A model generated the notes under the pieces. The model saw only the letters and a list, made by a program, of their open reading frames with translations. It was not told where the DNA came from and made no database searches. This document shows positions 53,101 to 64,000 of a DNA stretch of 64,000 nucleotides, in pieces; within the stretch, counting starts at the first letter, position 1; each line of letters starts with the position of its first letter. Both the position numbers and the translations under genes were made by a program. Source of the stretch: Nipponacmea schrenckii. Taxonomy: Eukaryota; Mollusca; Gastropoda; Lottiidae. The stretch lies in assembly GCA_030562195.1 (NCBI GenBank), contig CM060200.1, positions 21,243,023 to 21,307,022 of the forward strand, in the 5' to 3' direction.

Positions 53101-53655
53101 TATCTCATATCTCAATAATAATTGTAACAATCTATATATCATCTGATAGAAGTGTATCTCAACTGATGAATCGAGATTATAGAAAGTCAACTATTGAGAT
53201 ACGGGTTTAGTGTTTGAAATAGTTCTATAATAACCACTGCGACACGAGTTTAGTGCATTGAAAAATATTGACTAACTATTGAGATACGAGTTCAGTTTAT
53301 TGAGTAAGATTCTACAATTATTAAGACTTTGTACATGTATTCTTATTCACTTTTCATAATCTCAATTTTAATAGACCGAACCAATATCTCTATATTTTAA
53401 CAAAATATTACAATACACTCCATCTCAAATATTGAATTTCTAGCTCAATAATTATGTTATCAGAAACAATTACTGCAATTGTTTCAGTTGACCTATATAG
53501 ACTTGGTATGCCTGAATGTATAATGTTACATCAATGTAAGTTTATTATCTGCAAGTTAATGCAGTAGTATTTCTATATAAGTTGAGTCAGACATAATTGA
53601 CCGACTTCAGCTGCAGGGTGACATTTCAAATTGGTCTTGGTAGTGTGGAATCAGA

Positions 53656-56600
53656 ATGAAAATTGAAGGGAAAAGTGTTTTTATAACTGGAGCTGCTCAA
53701 GGATTGGGTGAAGGCTTCTCGGAGGCTCTTCTGAAGCGTGGTGCAAGGGTAGGTTATAATGGTTATTTACCTCATAAAGGTTTGAAATAGCGCAGCCGAA
53801 AGAGTGAAATGTGACAATCTGACATAAGTTAGAAATGTCCTGTCAGAGCAAGGTTTTCATAAACTATTGAAGGTTTTCCAGAGCACTCATCGATATTGAT
53901 ATTTCAGTGTAACAATTAGGGGAATTTGTACGTGAGTTCAGTGAACGAGTTTTGGTATTACAGCCCCGCCCTATGGAATTAAACACTGGCAGGCTGCTTG
54001 TTGAGTTCCTTTACAAAAAGTTTTCTCCCGTAGCAAATATCATCCCCACAATTTCAGCGTTCTACACCTATCATTATTTAGTTATTTGAAATATTAATAT
54101 ATCATTTTAATGTAAATCTTCACAGGTTTTTATAGCTGATATCAATGGAGATAAAGGACAAGAAACGGTTAAACGATTTCAAGATAAATATGGTGAAGAA
54201 AAGGCCATCTTTTTAAAAGCGGATGTCACAAAAGCAGATGAGTTTGAAAGTAAGTTTAGGGGAATGTTGCTCAGGCTTATTACCACTGTTAGCTTCTTAC
54301 CTGTTTAATAATTACTTTTCCCTCCATAACAAAATAAGAACATAAAATGGAGTAGGGTTGGATAGCCCGCTCGCGGCACATGCACTGACGCTTTGGCAAT
54401 TCCTTCTTTTTTATATATAATATATATATCTTGAATATTCTTTTTTTTTCTGTTTTGAATGTATATGTATTTTTTGATGTCTGACCGTCTCATGCACATG
54501 TACTAGTAAGTTCAGAGGAATGTTGCTCAGGCTTATTACCACTGTTAGCTTATTACAGTTTAATAATTACCCCCCCCCCCCCTCCATAGCAAAATAAGAA
54601 CATAAAATGAAGAAGGGTTGGGTAGCCCGCTCGCAGCACATTCACTGACGCTTTGGCAATTTTTTTTTTTTTTTTTTTTTTTTTTAATGTATGTATGTTT
54701 TGATGTCTGATCGTCTCCTGCACATGTACTAGTCTATTCCTTGGTTTTTTGTGGTCATGTACTTGATCGCAGAAAGGTGAAGGTACACATGTACTTGTGT
54801 ATTTTAAAACGAATTGTACATTGAAATGATACATGTATATGGTTTTTGCGGTAGTGTGCTTGGTCGCTGGGGGGTAGGTTTGTCCGTTTTATGACGTGTG
54901 CTTGTGTGTTTTGGACGGGTTGCGCATTGGAGTGTTGTGGTTTTTTTTTGTGATTTTTTTTTCTTTTTTCGCTGTAGTGTGCTTGATCGCCGGAGAAAAG
55001 ATGATATCTGTTTTCTGGCGTTCGGGTGCATGGCTGTGGAAGGTGTTCGTTGTTTCGGTGTGCGGTTTGTTAGAGATGCGCGGGTGTTTTTCTTCGGCTG
55101 CTTTGTGCATGGCCGCGGGAACTATATATTATATCCATTTTATAATCAAATTGTACGTTGAAAATCTGTCAATTTAATGCACATGTATTTATGATTAGGG
55201 TGATTGAAAAGTAACAAGTTACTATTCAATATAAGGCACTGGTACGGGGTTAAAGTTATGTTTACAATAATTATGTGTAATGAACTAAATAAACAAAATC
55301 ATAACGTTATCATATAAAAAATCTTGGACCTAATAAAGGAATTATAATACTTATAATTGACATTTAGGGAAATAATTAAAGTACAGGATCAATAGGACAG
55401 CTTGATTTTCTGGAATAATTAAGAAGTTGATTAATGGCTACAATATAGAAAAAAAGTCTTTTACTATCATATATTTTAAAGTACAAAGATAGTAAATTAT
55501 AAGAAAATATTAAGCTGTTTCATCTATTGAAGGTTTTTAAGCACCACCGATATCTTTTAGATTTTTATTTTTTGTAAGCTTATGACTAATTTTTTGTAAA
55601 ACAGGGGAATTTATTTTTAATTCGGTATAGATCTTTGAAATTCTCGCAAGAAATGTTATTGAATGAGCAACAATGGATTATTTAGTCAAAATATTAATCA
55701 ATTAAATTTTTTTTGTATCATCTTCCGGTTATAGCTGAATGAGTGGACTTACGGTTCTTTTCATGATATTTTCAAGGGACCATCTAAACGGATGTCCCGA
55801 TGAATTGAAAGTAAGTGTAGGGAGAAACAGTATACCACTATTAGCTTCTACTAAAATAATTTGTTTCCCCTACAATAAGAACATAAAATCAGTAGTTGGT
55901 AGTGCGGACATGCTGACCTTTAATTCCTTGTATTTTTAAATCAAATTTTTTTTTTTTTTAAGATTTATTTTAGTTCCGTTTATTTATTAATTTGTTGCCA
56001 GGTTTGAATTTTTTAAAAAATTTTGAAAAAAACTAAAAAAAAGGGGTTGGGGGCCCCTCGCACCTTCAATGACCTTTGGAATTTTTCCATATAAGAATGG
56101 CCTTTTACATCGCTCGTCCTTTTAGTCTATCCGTTTTATTGTTACGCTTGATTTCCCGAAAGGTGAAGGTAACATGTACTTGGATTTTAAAAGAATAGCA
56201 TTAAAGATTTTTATATATGGTTTTTGGGAGTGTCCATGGGTCGCGGGGGAGGTTTTTCCACGCTCGGAGCTTTTTTTTGGACGGGTTCCTTAGGGGTTTG
56301 TGTTTTTTTTTCTTTTTTCGCTGTAGTGTGCTTGATCGCCGGAGAAAAGATGATATCTGTTTTCTGGCGTTCGGGTGCATGGCTGTGGAAGGTGTTCGTT
56401 GTTTCGGTGTGCGGTTTGTTAGAGATGCGCGGGTGCTCTTTTTTCGGCTGCTTTGTGCATGGCCGCGGGAACTATATATTATATCCATTTTATAATCAAA
56501 TTGTACGTTGAAAATCTGTCAATTTAATGCACATGTATTTATGATTAGGGTGATTGAAAAGTAACAAGTTACTATTCAATATAAGGCACTGGTACGGGGT

Positions 56601-59600
56601 TAAAGTTATGTTTACAATAATTATGTGTAATGAACTAAATAAAACAAAATCATAACGTTATCATATAAAAAATCTTGGACCTAATAAAGGAATTTATAAT
56701 ACTTATAATTGACATTTAGGGAAATAATTAAAGTACAGGATCAATAGGACAGCTTCAGATTTTCTGGAATAATTAAGAAAGTTGATTAATGGCTACAACT
56801 ATAGAAAATAAAGTCTTTCATACTATCATATATTTTAAAGTACAAAGATAGTAAATATAACGAAAATATTAAGTTCTGTTGGGTCATCTACATTATCGAT
56901 AGAGTCAAGTCTACCACGAACAAGTATATCTTGTAGATTTTTATTTTTTGAATAAGCTATGACTAATTTTTTGTAAAAAACAGTGGGAAATTTATTTTGT
57001 AATTCGGTACAGTATCTTTTGATAATTCGGGATGCTTGGCAAGAAATGTTATTGAATGGAGCAACAAATGGGATTATTTGAGAATCAAACTGTATATTTA
57101 ATCCAGAGGGTTAAATTTTTTTTAGTTGATTCATCCAAAAGCTCTCCCTGTATAGTCTTGAACTTTTATGGTTGGTGTCTTCTTCAGTGATGACTTTTTC
57201 AATGGGTGTCACTTTCATATCTGCTAAGGAATGGTTGAAAGAATTGAAATCCAGGTGATGGGAGATGTCGAAACGATGACCCTTAATTCTTTCTCTCAAA
57301 GAGTTTTGAGTTTCGCCTACGTATTGTAAGTGGCATTTGTCGCATGAAATTAGGTAAATAATATTTGTGTTGGTACAGGAAAGCTCACCGTTAATAGGGT
57401 ATTGTTTACCGTTATGTTTATTAGAGAAGGAATTGGTTGTTAAAATATGCTCGCAGGTTGTACATCTTGCAGATCTGCACGGCCGTGATCCGAAAGATTG
57501 ATTAGAGTTTACCGGGACGAGGATTGTGTTCCGGTTCTCAATTTCTGAAAGAGTTTTGCTTTTAATGCTGCGGAGATATCGTTTTGAATATCCCCGCTCT
57601 CGCAATTTCTTAACGACTAATTGGCTAATCCTCTGTTCTAGTGCAAATTCTACGGAACCGTAAAACTTGCGATTTTATTATGCCTGAAAATGTATGTTTA
57701 GGATGAAAAGAGTTTCAATAAAAGTTGGTGTGTATCAGTGGGTTTGAAAAATACTTTGATATCAGCCCTCCTAGTTTCATTAAAATCCGGTCCTTTGAAT
57801 ACTGTTGTGTCGAAGTCCATGCTATTATCACTTATATTTGATGTTAATTTGATTGATGGGTGATGGCTATTTAAAATTTTGAAGTATTGCCAGAATTCCT
57901 GAATAGTATGTTGCCAAATTAAAAATATGTCATCCAAAAAGCATCCGTAGAAAAGTGGTTTAAGAGGAGAATCAATTCTATTTCGCGTTCCCATTCTGCC
58001 ATGAAAATATTGGCATAACTTGGGGCAAATCGCTTACCCATTGCTGTTCCTGAAGTCTGAAGATAAACCTTACCGTTAAAATAAAAATCATTCCGTTTTA
58101 AACAAATTTCGAGTAATTGAAGAATTTCAGAATCGGGCCGTTTTGGATCGGGAGTGTTCTCAAAGCATTTTTTACAGCGTTCAAACCGGCTACGTTGTCA
58201 ATATTGGTATACATACTACTAACGTCCATTGATATGAAGAAAGCATTTTCCGGGATTTCTAAATTCTTTATTTTTTCAACAAAATAGAATGTGTCTTTTA
58301 GATAAGATGGATGTTGGCACGCTAAAGGTAACAAAAAATGGTCGATGTATTCCGAGACTCGATAAATTCGCTGGAGCAGTCTGAAATGATTGTTCGACCC
58401 TTAGGTATAATGTTTAGTAAAAAACCATTCTGTTTCCGGCTTCTTATGGATCTTCGGGAGCGTATAAATATGCCGTAGAATTTGCCGAAAGGTAATCGTA
58501 TTGTTTATCTCAAATAATTTTGTCATAATTTCTTTAAAATGCCATTGACCATACAGCCGGTTTCTCTAAAAATCGGAGCATCTAAAATTTGGTAATGTTC
58601 GCGTTTGTTTAATTGATTTTCAACTTCTTTGATATAATCTTCGCGGTTTAAGATGACACACGAGCTTCCTTTATCACTTTTCCGTATGATGATACTTTTA
58701 TCATTCTTTAGGTTTTTTAAAATGGTCCTTTCAGTGCGCGTTAGGTTGCTATTTCCTTTTACCAATGGTAAGAGAGAGGTTTCAAGTCGAATGTTATCGC
58801 AAATTTCTAAAATATCGGTATGTATTAAGTCATCTGGTGGAGTCCACTCAGATATTTCCACAATTTTCTTCCTGGCATCTCTACCGAGGGTTTTTCTGTA
58901 AAAATAGGCCAATTTTATTAATCGTTCGTAAGTGGCATCTTAAATTTTGTCAATCGATGAAGGCACTGCCGTTGGAATAAATTTAAGGCCTTTGTCCAAT
59001 ACACTTTCTTCCATTACAGATAATGATCTTGAGCTCAGATTCACTACTGTTTTATCCAATTTCGGTCCAACCCCCGCATTTAGTTTAAATGGGCCATCCA
59101 GTGAGAAAATATATTCTTGGCTGTCATCTCTGTCCAATGGATATTGTCGTTTTGAACTTTGATGAATCCGGGGTATTCTGGAATGGTAGTGGTATTGGTT
59201 GCCGGTTTTTCTGTGATCAGTTCATTATAAATTTTGTTCTTGAAAGCTCCAGGACATGCTCGTTTTAAAGATGAGGAAATTGGTATGGGTGTGACATACA
59301 GGGAGGCTTTTGGAAACTTGTTTCGGACAATCGACAGCAGTTCTAACATTTGGATGTGAATGAAATTACCATCTTCTTGTTTATCATTTAATCCGACATG
59401 TACTATAACTTTATTTGGTACTTCACTGGTTTCTGCTTTAGTGATGACAGACTTTAAATGGCAAATTCTCGCTCCTGGAAAGCTTTCTATTTGGGTTTCT
59501 GATGTGCCTTCTGGGATACGGCCTAAGTTTGACGATCCAATGATAAGAATAGGTTTTGTAGGTTTTGGTAGGTTGAATTTAGATTTATCACCCTATCGGG

Positions 59601-62600
59601 TATGAACGTGTGGTTAAGATCTAGATAATACGGGCTGGTGGATGACAGGAGAAGAAGTTGATGGCGAAGAAGATGGGGTGAGTGTTTTATCAAAGGTAAG
59701 TGATCTGCGAGGTGATGTTGAAGAAGATGACGAAGAGGTTGCAGAAGAAGAGGTTGCAAAAGAAGACGGTGCAATTGGGAGAGATCGGTGAGGTGATGAT
59801 GAAGTAGATGCCGAAGAAGATGATATATTAATGTTAACAACATTTGAAGAGGAAAGCAAACTAGTAGGTTGGTCTGTGGGTGAATTCGGTAAAGAAGATC
59901 TTCTGCTTGAGAGATGTTTTCAACAGAGGATGGAAAACTTGTCGGGGAATACGATCTGTTACGTTTTGGTTTGCCAGTAGATTGTGGCATGAAACTGAAT
60001 CGGTTATTGGTAGAGGTTGGTTTGGCAGTTGGAAGAAGAGATACTTCTACCAACTCTACAATGCCTACATCCATATCCTCAAGTGCATCTGAAGCCGTAT
60101 TTTTAATATCCGCCAAAAGTAATTTGAACTGTTGGACCTACAGTTTGTTGTAAACGAGATTTATAAACTTTCCTAGCCCAATTTAAAGCTTCAGATGAAA
60201 AGGACTCAATTTGTATGTCCGTGAAAGAGTGTGATTTGAAGTCCAATTTAGTTTTTTCCACAGAATTATAGCCAAAGAAATGATGGGATTTTTTAGAGCA
60301 GGTTGAATGAGAGACCTTTTTCGAAAGGCCAAGACTTAAAGAACAATCCAATTGTTTTGATACCGCATTGATATAGTGAAGGCATTGCAGAAGTTGGTAG
60401 AACATTCTGATCGAAGCGGCAGATGTTTCTGAAAGCCTAGATTGTTGGTTGTTGACTCTATTGTGGTTCTGTTGATGGTTTCTACGGAAATTTTGACCCT
60501 GTCTATTTCTGTGGTGATTTAACTGTGATCTATTGCTCTGTCTATTATTTGTGTATTTTTAAACAAGTTGTACGTGAAATATTGTTTATTTATTTGTGGT
60601 CATGTACATGATCGCCGTAACATATATCTGTCCATTTGATGCACATGTACTTGTGTATATTTATACGCCCACATTATAATGCATTAAAATTGGCTTGTGA
60701 ACGCGATAGAGACTACAGTTTTCATCAGATTTGAATGAAACTTGCTGTGATCATTTATATTGATGAGATCTTGGACAAGTTCGAAATTGGCGATTTTTTA
60801 TGAATGGTTTTTGAGTTATTGCACTTGACTTAGCCAAAACGCGTCAAAATTGACTTGTGAACGCGATAGAGACTACAGTTTTCATCAGATTTGAATGAAA
60901 CTTGCTGTGATCATTTATATTGATGAGATCTTGGACAAGTTCGAAATTGGCGATTTTTCGATGAATGGTTTTTGAGTTATTGCACTTGAATTAGTCAAAA
61001 CGCCTCAAAATTGGCTTGTGAACGCGATAGAGATCACAATTTCCATTTGATTTGAATGAAATTTGGTGTTATCATTTATATTGATGAAATCTTGGACAAG
61101 TTTGATCGTGACGATTTTTGGGTGAACGTTTTTTGAGTTATTGGCCTTGACTAAGTCAAATTGCGTCGAAATAGACTTGTAAACACGATAGAGACAACAG
61201 TTTTCATCTGATTGGAATGAAATTTGGTGTGATCATTGAAGTTGATGTCATCTTGGTCAAGTTCGAAATTGACATTTCGATATACTGCTTTTGAGTTATT
61301 GCACTTGACTTAACTTAATTGCGATAGACAATACAGTTTTCATCTGATTTAAATGAAATTTGGTGTGAACATTTATATTGACGAGAACTTGGATTAGACC
61401 TAAATAATTTTAGAGTTTTTGCCTGTGTTAAAACAGAAATGGGCGTATCTTGGGAGGCAACCACTTGTTAGTATTTTTAGACGAATTGTATATTGAGATA
61501 TTTTTTATTTTCGATTTAAAAAAAAAAAAAATTTCCCAATGTATTGCCCCATGGGCTGAATGTGAGACAGGACCATGTCCTTGTGTATTGGGCCTAATTC
61601 TGACCCATGTAAAATAAAGAGTTTATTATTATTATTATAACGCTGTAAAATATAAATGTCATTCATCAGCGCCTAAACTAATATGATACTGAAGGAAAGG
61701 TAAGAACAAATAGAAGACATGTCTATGACATATGTATTTGCAGGTGCATTTAAAGATGCGGTGTCGCGATTTGGTCATATTGATATCATGATGAATAATG
61801 CTGGTATAATGGACGAGAGTCGATGGGAATTGGTGATATCATTAAATTTTGTGAGTAGGCTTTATTTTCATTTCTGATCCCAAACTTGGAAACGCAAATA
61901 GTCTACATTATATATTTATTTCAGAAAGTCAAATGCCCATCTTGGGATGATTGTCAAAAGATGATTTTTTAACTTACATGACTGCAGACAGTTTAAATTG
62001 TTTCTTTCAATGGCATTTAGTAACTGGGTAATAATTAACTCAACACAATTATATGGATAACAATTAGGCCTACTTTTATAAATAACTTGCGACGTTTCGA
62101 CGAAGGTACTTCCGTCTTTATCAAGCAATGATACAAATAAACCAGAGTAAGGGGAATATATCGGGCGAGGGGATTAACAACAAAGGCATAAGAGGGTTAA
62201 TCATGGTTGGTACTAATTACCCTCTTTTGCCTTTGTTGTTAATCCCCTCGCCCTATACATTCCCCTTACTCTGGTTTATTTGTATCATTGCTTGATAAAG
62301 ACGGAAGTACCTTCGTCGAAACGTCGCAAGTTATTTATTAAAGTAATTGTTACTCATATAATTGTGTTGAGTTAGTTTAAATTGTTATCGTCCATAAAAT
62401 TTGTAGAAATAACTCTTATTTCAGACGGCATTCGTAAGAGGAACTAATCTAGCCATAGAACACATGGATAAGTTAAAGGGTGGTAAAGGTGGACTAATTG
62501 TCAATACTGCCTCGGTCGCCGGTAATTATTTGAGCCTGTAATGAAACCTCTACATGAGTGTATATAATTGCTATGTTAGAAGGGGAAGGTTGTGTTTTAT

Positions 62601-63930
62601 AATAAATAACTGAAGTTTTAAAAAGCGTATTGAAACTGATATAGTTAAAAGGAATACTGCGTCGTAGCATAAAAATAAAATTTTAGTTCTCAAAATCAAT
62701 TATGAAGCGTTTTTCAATAATCAAATGCATTTTTATGGATAATTACTTCGTTTTAGTGATATTTATTTTTTTTTAATGTTACTTATGGCATCAGGTATAT
62801 TTACTGATGAATGGAGCTCTTATTGGCAAAAGTTTAAAATTTTCAAATTTTATGTTCATTCTAAGACCTATTATCCGTTTAAGGATGCAAGTCCAAATTT
62901 TCCATAGATTAAAATTGTTTTCCCCAGTGATATACAGATACTTTCTGTCAACACCCTTTACTATAGTCTAAGAAAATGTTTATCATACTAATCGTGTATA
63001 TTACGTATCCTCCTCCGTATATTAGGTTTGGGTCCAGGATTTTGGTTTCCAGTGTATTCCGGAACTAAAAGTGCTGTTATAGGATTTACAACTAGCTGGG
63101 CGGTACGTAACACAATAGCGATATTATTATACCCTCCATACTATATAAGGTTAAATGTTCAAAGGCATTTCGGGGCTTTCAAAAGTATTATACCATAATC
63201 TCATAATCGTTTCAAATATTCCTTAACCTGAAAATTTATTAAATCTATCTCTACTTGTTTCTGGCTTTTCTGAATATTGTGAAAATTGTGGATGCACAGA
63301 TGATTTCTTTCCACAGTAATATGCAAACACGAGATAAAATTAACTCCGCTGAACAATTCCCAATTCTTACTGACCGAACGGATGGTTCATCTTTATTACC
63401 TTCAGCAACTTTCTTGCCTGTGTTCATAAACTGTTATTCTATTGTAGGCTAATCCGCATGTAGAAGCTATGGGAATAAATTTTGCTTGTTTGTGTCCATC
63501 AGCAGCCGACACGAATTTAATAAACTGTGAAGATCATATGGGTATCATGATTCCTCATTTAAAAAAGGTCTTTAAGGAAACACTAAAGATAGCTCCGTAA
63601 GTTGTAATATAAACTACGTTATGGTGTAACCATTAAGAGGTACACTATTTCATAGGATGTTCAAAATTTTAGAGTTTTTAAACATGCCCGAAATTAGTCA
63701 TTGCTCCTCAATGTAGAAATATATGAAATAACAGAAGATAAAAAGATCAGAGTTTGTAAGTTGATAAAATTTTGAATTTCAGAGTCAGTAAAATTGTAGA
63801 AGGTTGTATGACACTTGTAGAAAGAGATGACAATAATGGTGCCTTGCTTGTTGTTGGTGAAAAGGAGGGAATTCAATTTGTTGACAGGTACCATCAAATA
63901 ACATTATCTCCAAAAGAGAATGCAGAGTAA
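53656..63930 (+). CDS. HPGD: 15-hydroxyprostaglandin dehydrogenase-like SDR, copy 2
   Basis: Tandem duplicate of the preceding gene. Exons: 53656-53748, 54126-54249, 61744-61850, 62425-62521, 63026-63102, 63448-63596, 63783-63930, giving 795 nt and 264 residues in frame. All seven exons are intact with GT-AG junctions, and NNAG, Asn107, Ser138, Tyr151 (now YSGTK) and Lys155 are kept, so it should be active if spliced. The upstream ~400 bp (promoter) is also duplicated. Differences: scattered replacements (for example [10 protein letters not shown] for GISEALLVRG), and a codon changed to TAA that removes the last seven residues of copy 1. Intron 2 has expanded to about 7.5 kb with a Penelope-like element and other repeats. 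Intron 3 holds a palindromic insertion absent from copy 1. Confidence 0.9.
54280..57110. repeat. Intron-2 repeat block with a noisy ~1.3-kb duplication
   Basis: 54200-55560 and 55780-56960 are the same sequence in the same order. They share the end of SDR exon 2, a CCACTGTTAGCTT segment, a T-run, a GATCGC-containing repeat, a GC-rich stretch around GTGCATGGCTGTGGAAGG, and then a long AT-rich part. The parts near 55780-56300 are full of small insertions, deletions and homopolymer oddities, whereas 56330-56870 is almost identical to its partner. The open frames here are shadows of this low-complexity sequence. Confidence 0.7.
57111..60550 (-). mobile_element. Penelope-like element with SGNH-domain ORF1 and RT/GIY-YIG ORF2
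   Basis: A nearly full-length retroelement with a few frame disruptions. On the minus strand, from 60550: an Asn/Arg/Gln-rich basic segment, a gag-like segment with CSKKSHHFF (60405-60103), and a Ser/Pro-rich stretch. An SGNH-hydrolase-like domain follows (about 59600-59080) with [10 protein letters not shown], a Gly in FPGAR, VHVGLND and NIHWTEMTA, i.e. candidate Ser, Gly, Asn and His positions. A second frame overlaps this end (from 59137) and continues with [84 protein letters not shown] and FLDDIFLIW (the catalytic FxDD). It ends with a GIY-YIG endonuclease, [22 protein letters not shown] plus C-terminal GIY-YIG is diagnostic of Penelope-like elements. It sits in intron 2 of SDR copy 2, antisense to the gene. 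Confidence 0.85.
60665..61455 (+). repeat. ~161-bp repeat array in the expanded intron
   Basis: About five tandem copies; the landmark GCGATAGAGACTACAGTTTT recurs at about 60698 and 60858, and later diverged copies follow. The first two units are almost identical to each other, unlike the older array at 20 kb. The terminal unit ends TTTTTGCCTGTGTTAAAAC and GGCGTATCTTGG, as at 20.7 kb. Confidence 0.8.
61480..61640 (+). mobile_element. (TTA)n-tailed retroposon 3' end
   Basis: Contains CCCAATGTATTGCCCCATGG, the conserved tail through GTAAAATAAAGAG and a short TTA run. It directly follows the 161-bp array and a fragment of the GATCGCC repeat at 60590-60660, so these modules may have travelled together as one composite element. 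Confidence 0.65.
62003..62373. mobile_element. Palindromic insertion with hammerhead-like motif in both arms
   Basis: Two ~140-bp arms in inverted orientation (about 62078-62205 and 62213-62340) flank a few central bases. Each arm contains TTGATAAAGACGGAAGTACC followed by TTCGTCGAAACGTCGC. The insertion is flanked by AGTTTAAATTGTT at 61990-62002 and 62374-62386, a 13-bp target-site duplication. The equivalent intron of SDR copy 1 has a single AGTTTAAATTG at about 50813 and no insertion. The arms resemble terminal parts of Penelope-like elements, which are known to carry hammerhead ribozyme motifs. Confidence 0.65.
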
Positions 63931-64000
63931 ACTGCCAAAGAGGCATCAGCAAAGACAGAATCATGATTGTTAAAGGCAATTAATATTAAAATGTAAAACT

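Noticed and set aside
54804..55177. Overlapping ORFs with Cys/Phe-rich proteins, repeated at 56201-56511
   Set aside because: They lie in the duplicated, error-prone low-complexity block on both strands, with no domain and no splice signals.
59523..60116. Leu/His-rich 197-codon ORF
   Set aside because: Alternative frame over the Ser/Pro-rich part of the Penelope-like element; the biologically sensible frame is the Ser-rich one.

Overview
This is an AT-rich, intron-rich and repeat-rich eukaryotic nuclear window. GT-AG introns, metazoan developmental genes (MEF2, PIAS, POFUT1, LAPTM4) and the repeat types (Penelope-like elements, a core-domain SINE, a ~161-bp repeat family, many palindromic MITE-like elements) point to a lophotrochozoan, most likely a mollusc. 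That placement is inference from style and protein resemblance; no search was run. Gene models were built by hand by finding splice junctions that keep the reading frame.

Layout: 1.7-6.9 kb (-) POFUT1, protein O-fucosyltransferase 1, whose second exon is visibly corrupted. 7.4-10.8 kb (+) a LAPTM4-like lysosomal membrane protein, divergent from POFUT1 across a ~490-bp intergenic region with a CRE palindrome. 12.5-17.2 kb is a repeat zone: a minisatellite, a degraded Penelope-like fragment, inverted ~161-bp repeats, and a 2.2-kb transposon with long terminal inverted repeats and a nested (TTA)n-tailed retroposon. 18.4-22.1 kb holds two related 25-bp minisatellites, a tRNA-derived SINE, more 161-bp repeats and a small hAT-like element. 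22.2-23.6 kb (+) is an intact single-exon egghead/BRE-3-like GT2 glycosyltransferase whose catalytic motifs are all replaced. 27.6-30.2 kb (-) MEF2. 36.6-44.4 kb (-) PIAS SUMO E3 ligase, with a duplicated PINIT-domain exon and an unrecognised ORF in intron 3. 44.4-46.6 kb (+) NDUFS7 of complex I, only 54 bp head-to-head from PIAS.

47-64 kb: two tandem 15-hydroxyprostaglandin-dehydrogenase-like SDR genes (+), embedded in an ~87-bp satellite. Intron 2 of the second copy has grown to 7.5 kb and contains a nearly full-length Penelope-like element (-) whose first ORF carries an SGNH-hydrolase-like domain, a noisy segmental duplication that looks like an assembly artefact, and further repeats.

The strongest candidates for something new are the PIAS exon pair (a 53-nt intron between two same-phase PINIT exons), the catalytically stripped but intact egghead-like protein, the SGNH-bearing Penelope-like element, and the ultra-compact PIAS/NDUFS7 bidirectional promoter with TISU-like starts.
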